Shown here piece after piece: positions 25,901 to 39,580 of a DNA stretch of 64,000 bases. Both the position numbers and the translations under genes were made by a program. Location of the stretch: NCBI RefSeq assembly GCF_004324835.1, contig NW_021163023.1, forward strand, positions 3,100,001 through 3,164,000. Direction: 5' to 3'. Every line of letters begins with the position of its first letter. Positions within the stretch are counted from its first letter, which is position 1. The notes under the pieces are model-generated. The model was not told where the DNA came from. It was given only the letters and a program-made list of their open reading frames with translations, and ran no database searches. Source of the DNA: Dendronephthya gigantea. Its lineage: Eukaryota > Cnidaria > Anthozoa > Malacalcyonacea > Nephtheidae.

Positions 25901-28900
25901 GATGACAAAAAGGAATTGCTCAAGGAGGTCTGTTTGTATCAGTTTGACTTCAATTTATTTTAAAAGTAAATTAGAGTTGATTTAATATATTGATATTTTT
26001 CAGATAATCGTCTCAAACATTTATCTCCTGTTTAGGCAAAGAGTATATACAACAAATATTTTGTGAGGGGTGCACCAGATTTTATACCTTTTCATCCAAG
26101 TATTGTGGATAGTCTTAAGAAAGGTGAGTATCTTACCATCAACATCATTTGCAATTTGTGAAGTATAGATATTTTAATAACTTTTTACCAGTACACAATT
26201 TTAAGTTTACCAGTTAGTCCGACAGACATATAGATTCTTCTTGTGAGCACACTATTTAAGAATATATTTTATATTATTGCAGTTGTACAGTCCACCTCAG
26301 ACCAAATAACAAAACCCGAAATGGCAACCCCTCTTTACAAGTAAGATTTTAGTTTGACAATGACACAAAATGTGTTCTCCAAAATGCGATCATTTTAAAA
26401 ATGAATTATATTCCATCCCACAGGGCTTATGAACATGCTTTTGATCAACTGGAACACATATATCTGCCATTATTTCATCAAAGTGATGAAGTAAGGATAA
26501 TTTATTAATTGGCCCTAAATGACATCTCACCGACTTTAAAACCATCCTTCACATAAATTGATCTTTAGAGTTGAAAAATGACCACAAATCTTTTTTATTT
26601 TCGTTCGAGAGATATTTTTAAGTAAGATACCAAAACTGTTATTTTTAAGTAAGATACCAAAACTGTTTTTGAAATACTATTCTTGTTTCTTTGTAGTATT
26701 TTAATATGACTTGTGGTAATAGAGACAGTGAGAAGCCAACAATGAAGCCAACTCCAAGGTATGCTTCAACTAAGGTCTAAAACTGTGTTATGGATTCTAA
26801 GTCAGAGTAATATGTGGGTGTGGGTTATGCTATGTCATTTTTTCTCCAGGACTCAAAAAAAGAAATTTGGTGAACCAATTGGGAAGAAATTAGTGAAAGG
26901 TTTCAAAGATAAATTATCATTGCCTAAAGGTACGCTAGCCTACAGGTGAAGGAGTCATTCCTTTCCAAGTATTTTCAAATTTAATTAACTTGTCTACTAG
27001 AGTTCTGTATTCTGTCTTATGTTCAGGTCAAGAAGGACAATTCAAAATGATTGAAGATGATCCCTTTGACGTTATCATTGATGAAGCCTCGGTAAGATTT
27101 TTTGACCTGCAAACTCGTGAAGATGACTGTCAATGTAATTTTTTTTAACTAATTTGTAAGATAACCTCATTTCAAACCACACAGGATGCGATGCTTGATT
27201 CTATTGATATTGATGAAGCCCTGGAATTACCAGACACAATGTTAACTGTGCGTGATATGAGTGATTGGATTATTTCAATACCAAAAGTAGCTTTCAACCA
27301 TCATGGCTCTAAAGAGGTAGGCTCTACTGTTGTGTCTTGATGTTGTGTTTGATTACCAAGATTTCTTGTACTATTAACAACAATATGGTATATTCAACCT
27401 TGGTAAGGTCAAATATACCGGAATATGGTATATTCAACCTTAAATGACTAAATTTTTAGATGGTATCGTATATAATATCTGTGTGTGAGTCAGAATCAAA
27501 TGAAAATATGAACAGATGGGACGTCAAGAGGTTCGTAAACTTAGCCTCTGACATTCAATGTGGTGCCGCTAAACACTAAGTACAAGTTTTAAAATGTATA
27601 TCTGTTTTGTAAAAACTCTTTTTCTTTTTCTTTTGCAGACAACACCACGAATTTTACGTCTTGCACAGTAAGCTGAGGGAATTTCATGGTAGGTTTTCAT
27701 CAATATCGTGAAAATTCTCCCGGCTTAAGAACAGGGGGTTTTTGAAGAGATTTTTCACAAAAGATGAATTCGGTTTTTCTCTTGTGGTTAGAAAATCTTT
27801 GAGCTGACGTTTCAACTGTATTTTTTTTTCATTTCAGGGTATTTTGGCGGGGCTGGTTTACCGTCAAAACGAAACTCAACTTTGTCATCCAAACAGGCGA
27901 CTGAGATTTTCGAAAAATATCGCAATTCATTTAAACAATATTTGCAGGTAAAATAATTGGCTTTTATTATTACGATAATAATGGAGGCAGATCAAATTAA
28001 TTTTCTCTTTCTAGGATCTAGTTCGCAATCCTTTGACCAGAGGAAGCGCCTTGTTGTTTCGTTTCTTGTCTCCTGATAAGGAGTTCACAAACATGTTCAC
28101 ACCAGACACTGTCGGTCAAGTGGCAGGTACGGAGCCTGATGGTAGTGACAGTGAAGGTTTTCAAATGAGATTGTGGATATTATTGTGCTCTTTGTTTTAG
28201 GAAAAAAACTAAAATCTGTTGCGACAAAACTAAGAACGAAGAAGGAGGTAAGGAAGCCAACCTTTGCTTAAAAAAAAACAGGATTTAATTTATTTGTTTT
28301 CTGGACTAAAATTTTGTAATTTTAGAAAGGCCAAAATCTTGAAACCTTCCTACATTCATTTTTGGCATCTACAAAGTGAGTATTGGGTTTATCATGATCA
28401 ATACTTCGTAAAATAGACCTCGTCATCGCAGTCCAGTTTCGACCTCTCTGTAGGCTGCTAATAAAGAAGTGCATTTTGATCTTTTCCACCAGACCTCCAT
28501 CCGGTAGGAGCACTCCAGTTTCGGGTTCGCCCAACATGCAACGCAAAGAATACCGCGGCCAGACAGCTCAAGGGACTGGTAATAAGGTATTGATAATTTG
28601 ATATAAACCATTTTGTTATTGAGGCCTCTTATAAGTGATGATTTTGTCTCTTATTGTTTCTTGAACATTTTTAGGATGGCACTCCCGATACGAAAGACAT
28701 CAGGTTAGGACACAACATAAAGTAATTTTCTGTTATCATGAATCATTCTCTCAGAGTTCTCTCTATGAAAATTTATAGGAACAAAGTTAAAAGAAAGACG
28801 TCAAAAGAATCTCAAGGTACCAGTCTTGTGAAGAGATTGTGAATACATCTGGGATGCTTCCATCTAAAAATCTTGCCTAACATGAAGATTTTTTGTCTTC

Positions 28901-30330
28901 CAGGACTAACATGATCAGTGTTTGAAGAGATGATTCTGAAAATTCTGTGCTTTTCTTTTTTAGATGCAAACGTAAAGCCCAGTCCTATTTTGCAGTTGAA
29001 TGGAGTAACAGAATACATTCTTTATATCGGTAAATAGTTTCAATGTTTCTTAAAATAAATAAATCGCAAATCATTTTAATCTGATTCAAAAATCCTAATA
29101 ACATGAACATAATATGTTTGATTCATTTCAGCCATCCATTTGTTCGAAGTCCCTGCTTGGTGCTTGAATCTTCTGATATGCTTTCGAATTGTTGGCCAGC
29201 GAACTTTTGATGATTTTGTAGACAGGTATTTTCAGTCTTCCTTATTTCTCCGCGAGTTCACCTGAGGAAGTGTTTGCCACAAACTAAATATTGACACTCG
29301 AATGTTGTGTTCTTGCAGGTATCTCGCGTACAAAATACGTCTCGCGCTTCACGAGTATCATTTTGTGCCAGTTATCCAGATGTTCCGAGGTCAGTTGCTT
29401 TGCCTTTCAAAGATAACGAGTCCTTGTCGTCTATCAACCTTCAGTGATAAAATGCCTGAACATTGGGAAGCTTGTTGTAGTTGATTATTGTCTCCGTTTT
29501 ACCTTCCTTCCTAATCATTTCTGTGTTTTTCTTATAGATGCTGTGTTCTTTGATAATGACCCACCAAGGTTGGTTTGTATTTTACTGGCTAATACCCGCC
29601 TCCCAAACGTTCAGACTTGGGATTGCTTGGAAGGAGACTGCGTAAAAAACTCCTCCCAGGGCAGGTTTTGCTTTCTCGGAAACGCGTAAAAGCGCCTGGG
29701 TATTACAGTTTGTCTGGCCGTGACTGCTGATCTGTACTTAGTCCCGTAATTTTTTCGCACAAAATGAGCGGTTGTATTAATCTGTTTAAATTCTCTAGAA
29801 CTGAGACAGACAAAATGAAAAGAAGAGACAAGACGTTGAGACAGCTTCTGGGATTTTTTCCAAGTAAGATTTATATTATTTCATGTGGATTGATGATCTC
29901 AGTACATTCTTTACAACTGCTCCACTGCTGTATTCAATATTGGTAAATCTGTGTATTTCGTCTTAAATTTAGCACCACTCGTGAAACTACTTGGCAAACA
30001 GAAATACAACGAAGGTCTCACTGCCATATTTGAACTGCTACAATATGAGCAACTGAACAAACAAGTTAGTTTTACTCAAGTCTTTTTAATCCTTTTCGTG
30101 GAATATTTTTAAATATTACTAATTTTTTCTTTTCTTTAAGCTCGCTTATACGTTGTTGGATACATTAATAGTAGAGATCTTTCCTGAGATTGAACAGGTG
30201 TGTAGATATGGTACACCTCACATCCTTCTGGAATATGCAATGCACGAGTTTTTTTACAATAAATTACAGCAATACAACCAGAATTTCTTTGATTTTACAG
30301 CAAAATACAAAAGACGAAGAGGAGAAATGA
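22913..30330 (+). CDS. SNX14: SNX14, sorting nexin 14 (TM-PXA-RGS-PX-nexin C)
   Basis: More than 30 short exons from ATG 22913 to TGA 30328-30330. SNX14 is an ER-anchored sorting nexin that tethers ER to lipid droplets and endolysosomes; loss in humans causes cerebellar ataxia. N-terminal hydrophobic hairpin: VIIGSFFTLLILSCLLFR and LTCLWAVLVGSIVAYVVIW. Then a CxxC/CxxH cluster (ICSVCQMLKCQRHR), PXA domain (LDLLLENYVYHWYR, VDELRTTLRFIFAVIYRRLK), RGS (LFRFIKFMKTQASLNILQFC), linker with DDPFDVIIDEA, PX domain (WIISIPKVAF, RQHHEFYVLHSKLREFHG, LPSKR) and nexin-C domain (LFEVPAWCLNLLICFRIVGQ, LAYTLLDTLIVEIFPEIEQ). The PXA exon beginning near 24689 is out of frame by one base at a CCCC run; homology continues, so I read it as an assembly error. 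The donor after RRLKK (24614) is GC instead of GT. Confidence 0.93.
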
Positions 30331-30907
30331 CGTCTCGGTGCGTGAGTAAATAAATTATTGAATGTGGTGTTTAGCACTGGATTGATTTCGTAAAGAAGTT
30401 ATTACTTAGCTAGGTGATAAAGTTATGACTCCCGTGACGTGAGACGTGAGAATCAACCTCTGATGTTCAGAATAAACAATAAATAAGTGTTTACTTGTTA
30501 AACAAAGATAATTGCAACATTATCAACCCAAATAACAAATAACTTAAATACTGTCAGATAGTGAACAATAAATGACAATTGATTCGAATAATTCATAACT
30601 ATACGTAGTTATCAATAAAAATGATCAAATTATTTATCATATATTCATCATTCCATTCGTTGTTTTATTAAAACATTGACCATAAAATCCCTTGTATTGA
30701 TAAAATATTGATAAAATATTGTTTAAATTTTATAAGTCACATCACAAGGTTTGTATAATGTTTATTCATTAAAATAATTTCCTAATAGCTGACATTGTTA
30801 GTCCATGTAACTAAACGATTGCACCTATATTAATGTAGGTCTAAATTTTGTTTATATATATAGTGTTTTAATTAGTGCAACAATTTTCATGTTTATTTTG
30901 AGAAGAT
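30331..30907. other. Convergent 3' intergenic spacer, SNX14 / HEAT-repeat gene
   Basis: Very AT-rich, no coding signal, several AATAAA-like hexamers on both strands (for example around 30480). It separates the 3' ends of two convergent genes and presumably carries both polyadenylation sites. Confidence 0.5.
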
Positions 30908-33900
30908 CTATTTTCCTTTTCCTGTCAACTGCTCAAGAGCTTTCTTTGCCTCCCTGTGGATAAAAACGATGGTTGTTGGATGTGTTGGACTTTTGTGAAC
31001 AAATTCATGAATTTTTCACCACAATATACCTCGCTAATATTCCTTCACCTCTCTCTCTTTCCCTCAAACTCCTTAAAACTCTCGGATCATCCCACTTCAA
31101 CTTGCTGAACGCCCGTACAGCCTAGAACGCAAATTATGCAGTTATTTCCATGGTTCTTATCGGGTAATCTATGAATACTTCTTGAAGAAATACTGACCTG
31201 TATTCTGGCGTAAACACTGGAGTCCAGCGCTAAAATATCCAGAAGAGATTTAAGCTCCTTTTCTCCTTTCATTTCCAAAGTCGCCTGTGGATTATCAAAA
31301 CAGGAAAATGGATAATGGAAATTAATGTTGATATATCGTTTCATTCATGTGGAAAGTGTCGTAACTTACCATTGATATGATCGCTCGTGCGCGTACGGTA
31401 TCCTCTGGATCATCAAGACGCCTAACAAACACAAATAAACATTGAAAGAGAGGATATATTTCAGCTGAATATGATATCGCTTATTTGGTACCTATGGACG
31501 AGGCTACAGGCTTTGTTTCTTAATCTCAATGTATTCAATAATTCTGCAACTTTTGATCTAACTACTTGATGCGCATGATCCCAAAGTAGTCGCTCTAAGA
31601 TCTGAAATATCTCATCGACGTCTTTCGCCAGGACATGACGATTTCCTGACAGAAGAAGAACATTATTTGTTAATGTACAAAATTAGTTATGGATTATAAT
31701 AGATAAATTTCCACGTGAAACCCTCACCAACAAACATCAATAGATCACAAGCCTGGACGCGAACCTGAAATGCGGAGAATACGATGAAATATTGGCTCTA
31801 TCTCATTAGATCTATCTCACCAGGTTCATTATCAAGGATGCTGTGCCCAATTCCACTCCAGCCGTTGGTGATAGCGACTGTTGTCGTTTAAGTTTATTAC
31901 CTTCCAACTAACTGAAGTGCTTAATTCGTGTAGCAAAGATTCGACGACAATTTTATCTTTACTGTTCATTTGACGAACCAAAACATTCAAGGCCTGAAAG
32001 TTAATGAATAACTTGCTGAGAGTGATGTCAAGTTGATCATTTGTGGATTGGTTACTTGATCAAGTTGAAATACATATCAAACGATTGGGCTATATCATGT
32101 GCGATGATTCACTGTGTTAAATTATGTGGTGATAGTGTGATATAATAACTCATTGGTACCTGACAGCGCTGTGTTGAAATCAATGAATTAGTTTTGATAA
32201 CGTCAAGTAAATATCTTTTGGCAACGGGATGTACAACAAACAATCTACCCAAACATAACGCGCTGGAAAATGCTAAGCTGGGGTCGTTGCCTTGGATAAG
32301 ATCTTCTAAGACATCTAAGGTTTCTTGGAATGGTTGAGCTTTCTAGAAAGAGATTTATCTATAAAGATCTATAAAGATTTATATCAGCTTCTTCCATTGC
32401 CCCTCGTCGGACACAAGTTCCTCGACCCTTTACCTTGTCAAAAAAGGGTATGTTGTCGACAGAACACAAAACATCTAGTATTTCTTGTTTTAAGCTTTTT
32501 GATCCTGAGAAGGTGAAAAGGATACACGATATAACGCCGGGAGACAACATCGTTTTCTTGCATATACTCTGTTTTAGCTGAAGGAATTTCTTAAACTCAC
32601 CAAATTTAAGTGCATTTTGAAGAATCTCAATAGCTGAGGAATGCCAGTGACCTTGAAACGGAAACAATGCAATGTCATTCAGCTTCTTGCTTGTCGAAGT
32701 TTTCTTGCAGTGGTTTCTCTAATAAGCTCTCGTTCACCACAAAACTCTGTTAGATTCCCAAAATATTCACAAAACAAACCTGAGAGAATCAAAGCCTTGC
32801 TTGCTTCGTACAAAATTCGTGGATCTTTGCTTTCGCGCAACTGTAATGTTCAAATTTCATCAGACGTTGCAACTCTTAAAGACTCTTTTAATCCATGAAA
32901 AAAACTGTGACAATAGACTTACAAACGTTTTGATAGCTGCTCCCACTTCCTCTTCAGAGCAGCGGAGTTCACTCAGAGCCTGTTGAAATATTTATTATCA
33001 AATAACTGTCTTATCTGCAAGTCATAATAGATATTTTCGTGATAACCTTTAGTGAGTCAATGACAGTCTTTTTCGTTGGTGAAAGTAAGCCATTTGGACC
33101 TAACAACCACTCAACTCTATTCCATTTCTGATCACATTTGCGGGTGGCATCGTATTGTTGTAATTGCGCCTGGAATATCTTGAGAACTAGAAAATATTTT
33201 GAACAGAAATTGCAATGAAGTTTTATTTATTATATTGCTTGTTCAAAAACACGTATTCATTCTCAATAGACAGCAAGGTTTTTATATCCACCTTTAGTTG
33301 CTTTGACCATCTTGTAAACTATGGAAGGTCTCCAAATCATAGCCTCTTGTCTAAAAGGAACAATTAGTGGACCTTGTACCAAGGTTGGTTTATCATAACA
33401 TTGGCATCAAAAAACGGTGATAACTGATAATAGGTTTTTCTATTCCGAGCTGTTCACTTACTTTTTCATCTCATCGGTATTAGCTTCGTTGTTTTCTAAC
33501 ATTTTCTGTATAGATTTAGGTGGAAAATAAAGATTACTTTATGTCGTGAAAACTCCTCAACAAGTATGATTTGTATTGGGTTATGTGTTTGGCCTTGATC
33601 ACAACTCTTCCTTCTCCTGTCAGGTATTTTGTCTCTATACCTACCCTGGCAAGTATAGTCTCTATACCTACCCTGGCAAGTATAGCTTGTGTTTTGCTCT
33701 GTTGTGTTGGAGGTTTTGTCTTGATTTTCTTCACGACTCTCCCCCCTGCACTTGCTTTGCTGGCGCACCAGACGTTTGAGTTCCGAGGAAAAACTAGACG
33801 TGGCATCTAGAACAAATACGTATGTACTCAAAAGTTTTCATCACAGACCTATCTTTGAAGACGACTCGTAGATTCTTTATATCAGTTCTTTGTATACCTT

Positions 33901-36547
33901 TTTATCATGAGTATTTTATGGGCCTTTGGATATTTCTCAGCAATAGTTTACCTTCACTGAACTTTTTCTTTTAGCATCGATTTGGCGCACAGGAACATTA
34001 TCTTGATCTAATTTTGGAAGCTTCTCTTCAGAATCATCGGATTTCTTATGAGCGCTATCTTCTGGGATCTTTAAGAATGGAGCATTAGAATGAAACATTT
34101 AAGGATGACATGTTATCAAGATACTAGTCTCTGCCATCACTTATTCATCTGGAATCAACGATGATGGATCTCACATGCAGAGTAGCGTTATTATCACGAT
34201 AACAATCCTCCTACACTAACCATGTCTTTACTGATCTCCCTCTGAATTCTTGTTGCACCTAAAATATGGTAAAAACTCTTTATTAATTACCAAGTTTTTT
34301 ATGATCAAAATATTGACCATATAACCCACTTTCAATATTTCTCATTCGAGCTTCAATCTTGTCATTTTTCAGCACAGGTTTTATCGACGCCTCGGTTGCC
34401 TTCTCTATCACCTCATACATGTGGTGAAGTCTTGCGTACAATTTGTCTAGAGCTATTTTCTAAAAGACGGAGAGAAATTTAGATTAAGTATTGTCCAGCT
34501 TGTGTACAAACGAGGTCATCAATTGGTATCGACGTTTGACGTTTGGTAACTTGTCGTAATCTTGATTAATTAATAAAAGACGTACGTGTATATCAAGAAC
34601 GCTGTTGACCTGAGTTGCCTTTTCTTTCCAAGGAAGATCAGGAGTAAAGACTGGCCGTTCTAAACCATGGTGCATAAAATTTTAAAACACAATGTGAAAG
34701 TGAAATATGACTGTATGGTGATGTATTATGTGGTGGATAATTCGTGTTTCGTTGCTGTACCTTTAGCAATAAAGCTATCTTGGACAGGAAGCCCAAGAGA
34801 GTGCCATGAATTTGGAGACCTCGTTTGAACGTTGCTATCGGGCCAGTCAAATCTATGATGATCGGACTTCCAATATTTTTCCACATCATCGTCGTAATCT
34901 TCACCCAAGGAAGTTTGCGAATCTCTCGTCGTTACAATGGTTGTCCGTGGTTTGTCATTGAAGTCTTTTAGAGAAGAAACTGTGGTACAAGAATTTTTGT
35001 CGTCTGCAACGCTATGCTTAGTTTCGTTACGATCAGGATATGAAACATTTCCAAACGATGTAGAACTTTCTTCTTCATTGAAATAATTTTTATCATCTGT
35101 TAAGAAAACGATCAGTGAAGCGGACGTGAAATAAGAATTGACAATTTTTAGACCGAGAAGAATTTGGTGAATGTGAAGACGTTTTTTTCAGAGATTTCTT
35201 ATTTTGGGGATAGGATTGTGGAGTTACAGTATGTTTGCAAGCCTTGATGTGCGTCTCACCTTGTTCTATCAATCTCTGGCTCATATCTAAGACGTTTTTT
35301 GTCACGTTATAACAGTTACGTTTTTCACTGTGACATACTTCTGGGGTTTTAACACAGTAACCGCCGACATCAGAGAACAGTCTCTCGCATTGTGACGGGG
35401 TGAATCGTTCATCTTTGTTACCGGAGAGATGTGTTTGAGCCAGTGATTCACCAAGTGAACTGACTGTTGCGGATTTTAGCAGATGGTTGGCTTTCTCGTG
35501 ACACTCTACAAGCAACTTTTCTAGTCTCTTTTCAAGCCATTCTAACCTGTTCTTCGCTTCTTTCACCTAAAAATTCAATCTCTAGCTACAGGAGTCAAAT
35601 GACGCTATGTGCATGTCAGCATGTGGTATTATCTGCTGCCTTACCATTTTTTTCGCTTTCTTTGCCTTTTCTAAATCTAAGCGCGCATGACCAAGCTCGT
35701 TCCGTACTTTGACGATCACCTACAGGCAAAAAACGATATTGTGAGAATCAAGAACTGCTGATCAATTCGATTACAAAGGCAACCTCGTTCCAACCAGCGC
35801 TTGGACTGAAATGCGGTACTTATAACCATTCGATGCTTATAACTTCCTATGACAAATGGTTGGTAACAAAATCCTTACAAAGTTTGAAAACACTTTACCT
35901 GGACTAGAACGATCAAGGTTTCACTTTTTTTGACGATGTCTTTAACTGATTCAACTGTGCTTAGATCAATCTAAACATTCAAAAGACAAAGATCTAAAGG
36001 ACCATCTCACAGCATTGTTATATTTGAACTGCAAAGATCACCTCATTTTCGGAGTCGTTAATGTTTTCAACAAGATTGTGAAGTTTCTCCTGACTCTGTT
36101 TGATCATGTCGACCTTAATACACAAATAGCATTTCGTCCATAGCTAGAAACATAGTACGCTATAATACGCCGACACGGAGAGGGAGTGTTGGCAGTACTA
36201 CCTTTCACATATAGCTTTACCATTTTGCAAAACCGATAACCGTACTTGTTTTTACTCTTGTTTTCAATCTGTTTTCAATCAAGTTTTTTACACTGAACTT
36301 GATTGAAAACAAGACAATGTCCAGGTGTATTTTTCAAACGTTTATAAAAATGGCGTTTTTCATGGGGAACTCAGTAAGAATCTGATATGGTATTGAGGCC
36401 TCATTATACAATCAATATCTAAGAATGCTTTTGTACCTGTTCTTTTACCAGACTGTTCATTTTCTCAGATTTTTGTGATAGTTCCATCTCTCTTCCGGTC
36501 ATCGAGAAATTATTGAGGTAACATTTGGCTTGACCTTGTGATTGTCG
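30908..36547 (-). CDS. Coiled-coil plus HEAT/armadillo-repeat protein, probably ciliary (HEATR4-like, tentative)
   Basis: A multi-exon minus-strand gene ending with stop 30910-30908 (EAKKALEQLTGKGK). Readable exons from the 5' side include 36547-36437 (MTGREMELSQKSEKMNSL), 36113-36042 (SQEKLHNLVENINDSENE), VESVKDIVKKSETLIVLV, then a long coiled-coil exon at about 35570-35093 (NRLEWLEKRLEKLLVECHEK). The C-terminal half is helical repeats: LYEASKALILSGLFCEYFGN, FQETLDVLEDLIQGNDPSLA, ALNVLVRQMNSKDKIVVESL, VRVQACDLLMFVGNRHVLAK and AVRAFSKLKWDDPRVLRSL. The order (coiled coil, then HEAT) and the upstream X-boxes suggest a ciliary/centriolar protein; HEATR4 is my best guess but unproven. The first coding exon is not secured: an ATGGCGGCC lies at 36672-36664. 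An internal duplication (ILARVGIET twice) is seen near 33629-33684. Confidence 0.65.
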
Positions 36548-36687
36548 CTGTAAGCATTTGTTTTTTTGAATGAGTAAGTTCACTATAAATTATCGAGATT
36601 TGTCTGCCACAGAGATTTATTTTACAAAAACAAGTTTTATTATATGTATTCTATGCAAAATTCGGCCGCCATATTCGTTGGTAAATA

Positions 36688-36722
36688 GTAACCATGGAGA
36701 CAAGCGTAGTAACCATAGTAAC
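36688..36722. promoter_or_regulatory. Two tandem RFX X-boxes
   Basis: GTAACCATGGAGAC (36688-36701) and GTAACCATAGTAAC (36709-36722) both fit the X-box consensus GTNRCC-N-RGYAAC closely; starts are 21 bp (two helical turns) apart. They lie about 140 bp upstream of the first secure exon of the minus-strand HEAT gene and only 31 bp from the giant transposon. X-boxes drive ciliary genes in animals. Confidence 0.6.
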
Positions 36723-36753
36723 GAGTAGTTCGAACGTTTTCCATCTTTTTTGT

Positions 36754-36885
36754 GGTAATAAGTTTATGTCCAGTATACACCAATAGTAAAATCGCACTTG
36801 TTTTTAGCTGGCATATATACATCAATAGCCATAATTCATCATAGATACCCATCATAACATATCAATATACATCCTTACACGCAAC
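36754..36885 (+). repeat. Unique terminal part of the left inverted repeat
   Basis: Begins GGTAATAAGTTTATG and matches the reverse complement of 55489-55620 almost perfectly, through AATCGCACTTG, AGCTGGCATATATACATC and ACACGCAACTAGGC. Confidence 0.9.
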
Positions 36886-39570
36886 TAGGCATTGCTAGAC
36901 ATCATTGCATATCACTGGACATCATTATACATCAATGGACATCATTATACATCACTGGACATCGCTGGACATCATTATACATCACTAGACATCACCAAGC
37001 ATCAATAAACATCATTATACATCACTCGACATCAATAGACATCATTATACATCACCAGACATCATTATACATCACTGGACATCACTAGACATCATTACAC
37101 ATCACTAGACATCACCAAGCATCAATAAACGTCATTATACATCACTCGACATCAATAGACATCATTATACATCACCAGACATCATTATACATCACTGGAC
37201 ATCACTAGACATCATTATACATCACTGGACATCACCAAGCATCAATAGACATCATTATACATCACTGGACATCATTATACATCACTGGACATCATTATAC
37301 ATCACTAGACATCACTGAACATCGCTGGACATCACTGGACATCATTATACATCACTCGACATCGCTGGACATCATTATACATCACTAGACATCACTATAC
37401 ATCACTGAACATCGCTGGACATCACTGGACATCATTATACATCACTGGACATCGCTGGACATCATTATACATCACTAGACATCATTATACATCACTGGAC
37501 ATCATTATACATCACTAGACATCATTATACATCACTAGACATCATTATACATCACTAGACATCACTAGACATCATTATACATCATTGGACATCACTAAGC
37601 ATCACTGGACATCACTAGACATCATTATACATCACCTGACATCATTATACATCACCAAGCATCAATAGACATCATTCTACATCACTAGACATCGCTGGAC
37701 ATCATTATACATCACTAGACATCATTATACATCACTAGACATCACCAAGCATCAATAGACATCATTATACATCACTAGACATCGCTGGACATCATTATAC
37801 ATCACTGGACATCACTAAGCATCAATAGACATCATTATACATCACTAGACATCGCTGGACATCATTATACATCACTGGACATCATTATACATCACTGGAC
37901 ATCATTATACATCACTAGACATCACTATACATCACTAGACATCATTATACATCACTAGACATCATTATACATCACTGGACATCACCAAGCATCAATAGAC
38001 ATCATTATACATCACTGGACATCATTATACATCACTAGACATCATTATACATCACTGGACATCATTATACATCACCTGACATCATTATACATCACTAGAC
38101 ATCATTATACATCACTGGACATCACCAAGCATCAATAGACATCATTATACATCACTAGACATCATTATACATCACTGGACATCATTATACATCACTGGAC
38201 ATCATTATACATCACTAGACATCATTATACATCACTAGACATCACTAGACATCATTATACATCATTGGACATCACTAAGCATCACTGGACATCACTAGAC
38301 ATCATTATACATCACCTGACATCATTATACATCACCAAGCATCAATAGACATCATTCTACATCACTAGACATCGCTGGACATCATTATACATCACTGGAC
38401 ATCACTAAGCATCAATAGACATCATTATACATCACTAGACATCGCTGGACATCATTATACATCACTGGACATCATTATACATCACTGGACATCACTAGAC
38501 ATCATTATACATCACTATACATCACTATACATCACTAGACATCATTATACATCACTAGACATCATTATACATCACTAGACATCATTATACATCACTGGAC
38601 ATCACCAAGCATCAATAGACATCATTATACATCACTGGACATCATTATACATCACTAGACATCATTATACATCACTGGACATCATTATACATCACCTGAC
38701 ATCATTATACATCACTAAGTATCAATAGACATCATTATACATCATTATACATCACTAGACATCGCTGGACATCATTATACATCACTGGACATCATTATAC
38801 ATCACTAGACATCATTATACATCACTGGACATCGCTGGACATCATTATACATCACTGGACATCATTATACATCACTGGACATCATTATACATCACTGGAC
38901 ATCATTATACATCACTGGACATCGTTATACATCACTAGACATCATTATACATCACTGGACATCATTATAGATCACTAGACATCATTATACATCACTGGAC
39001 ATCATTATACATCACTGGACATCATTATACATCACTAGATATCATTATACATCACTAGACATCACCAAGCATCAATAGACATCACTGGACATCACCAAGC
39101 ATCGATAGACATCATTCTACATCACTAGACATCATTATGCATCACTCTACATCACCAAGCATCATTATACATCACTGGACATCAGTAGACATCATTATGC
39201 ATCACTGGACATCACTAAGCATCGATAGACATCATTATGCATCACTGGACATCACTAAGCATCAATAGACATCATTGTACATCACTAGACATGATTATCC
39301 ATCATTGGACATCACTGGACATCACTATATACATCACTAAACGTCACTATACATCATTATCCATCACTGGACATAACTAGACATCACTAGACGTCACTAA
39401 AGCATCAATGCACTCACATAAACATCACTGAATACATCACTAGACTCATATACTCATTATTACCATCACTAGACATATCACTAGACATCATTATCCATCA
39501 CTAAACATCACTAGACATATATCACTAGACATCGCTAGAGATCATTAACCATCACTGGACATTACCAGAC
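36886..39570 (+). repeat. Left decamer array (10-bp tandem repeat, about 2.7 kb)
   Basis: Units such as ACATCATTAT, ACATCACTGG, ACATCACTAG and ACATCACCAAG-type variants repeat every 10 bp. Phase is kept without a single insertion or deletion from about 36900 to about 39330, then decays toward the inner edge. The first five bases (ACATC) are nearly invariant, the last five vary among a few classes. It has no coding potential. Longer blocks of identical unit order recur (compare 37560-37690 with 38220-38360), showing higher-order duplication. Confidence 0.95.
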
Positions 39571-39580
39571 ATCACTTAAA

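Noticed and set aside
29590-29706. Possible small MITE in a SNX14 intron (AATACCC ends)
   Set aside because: The inverted match is only about 8 bp and no target duplication is evident.
36886-39570. Decamer array as a CRISPR array
   Set aside because: Units are 10 bp with no unique spacers, the DNA is animal, and an inverted copy lies 16 kb away.
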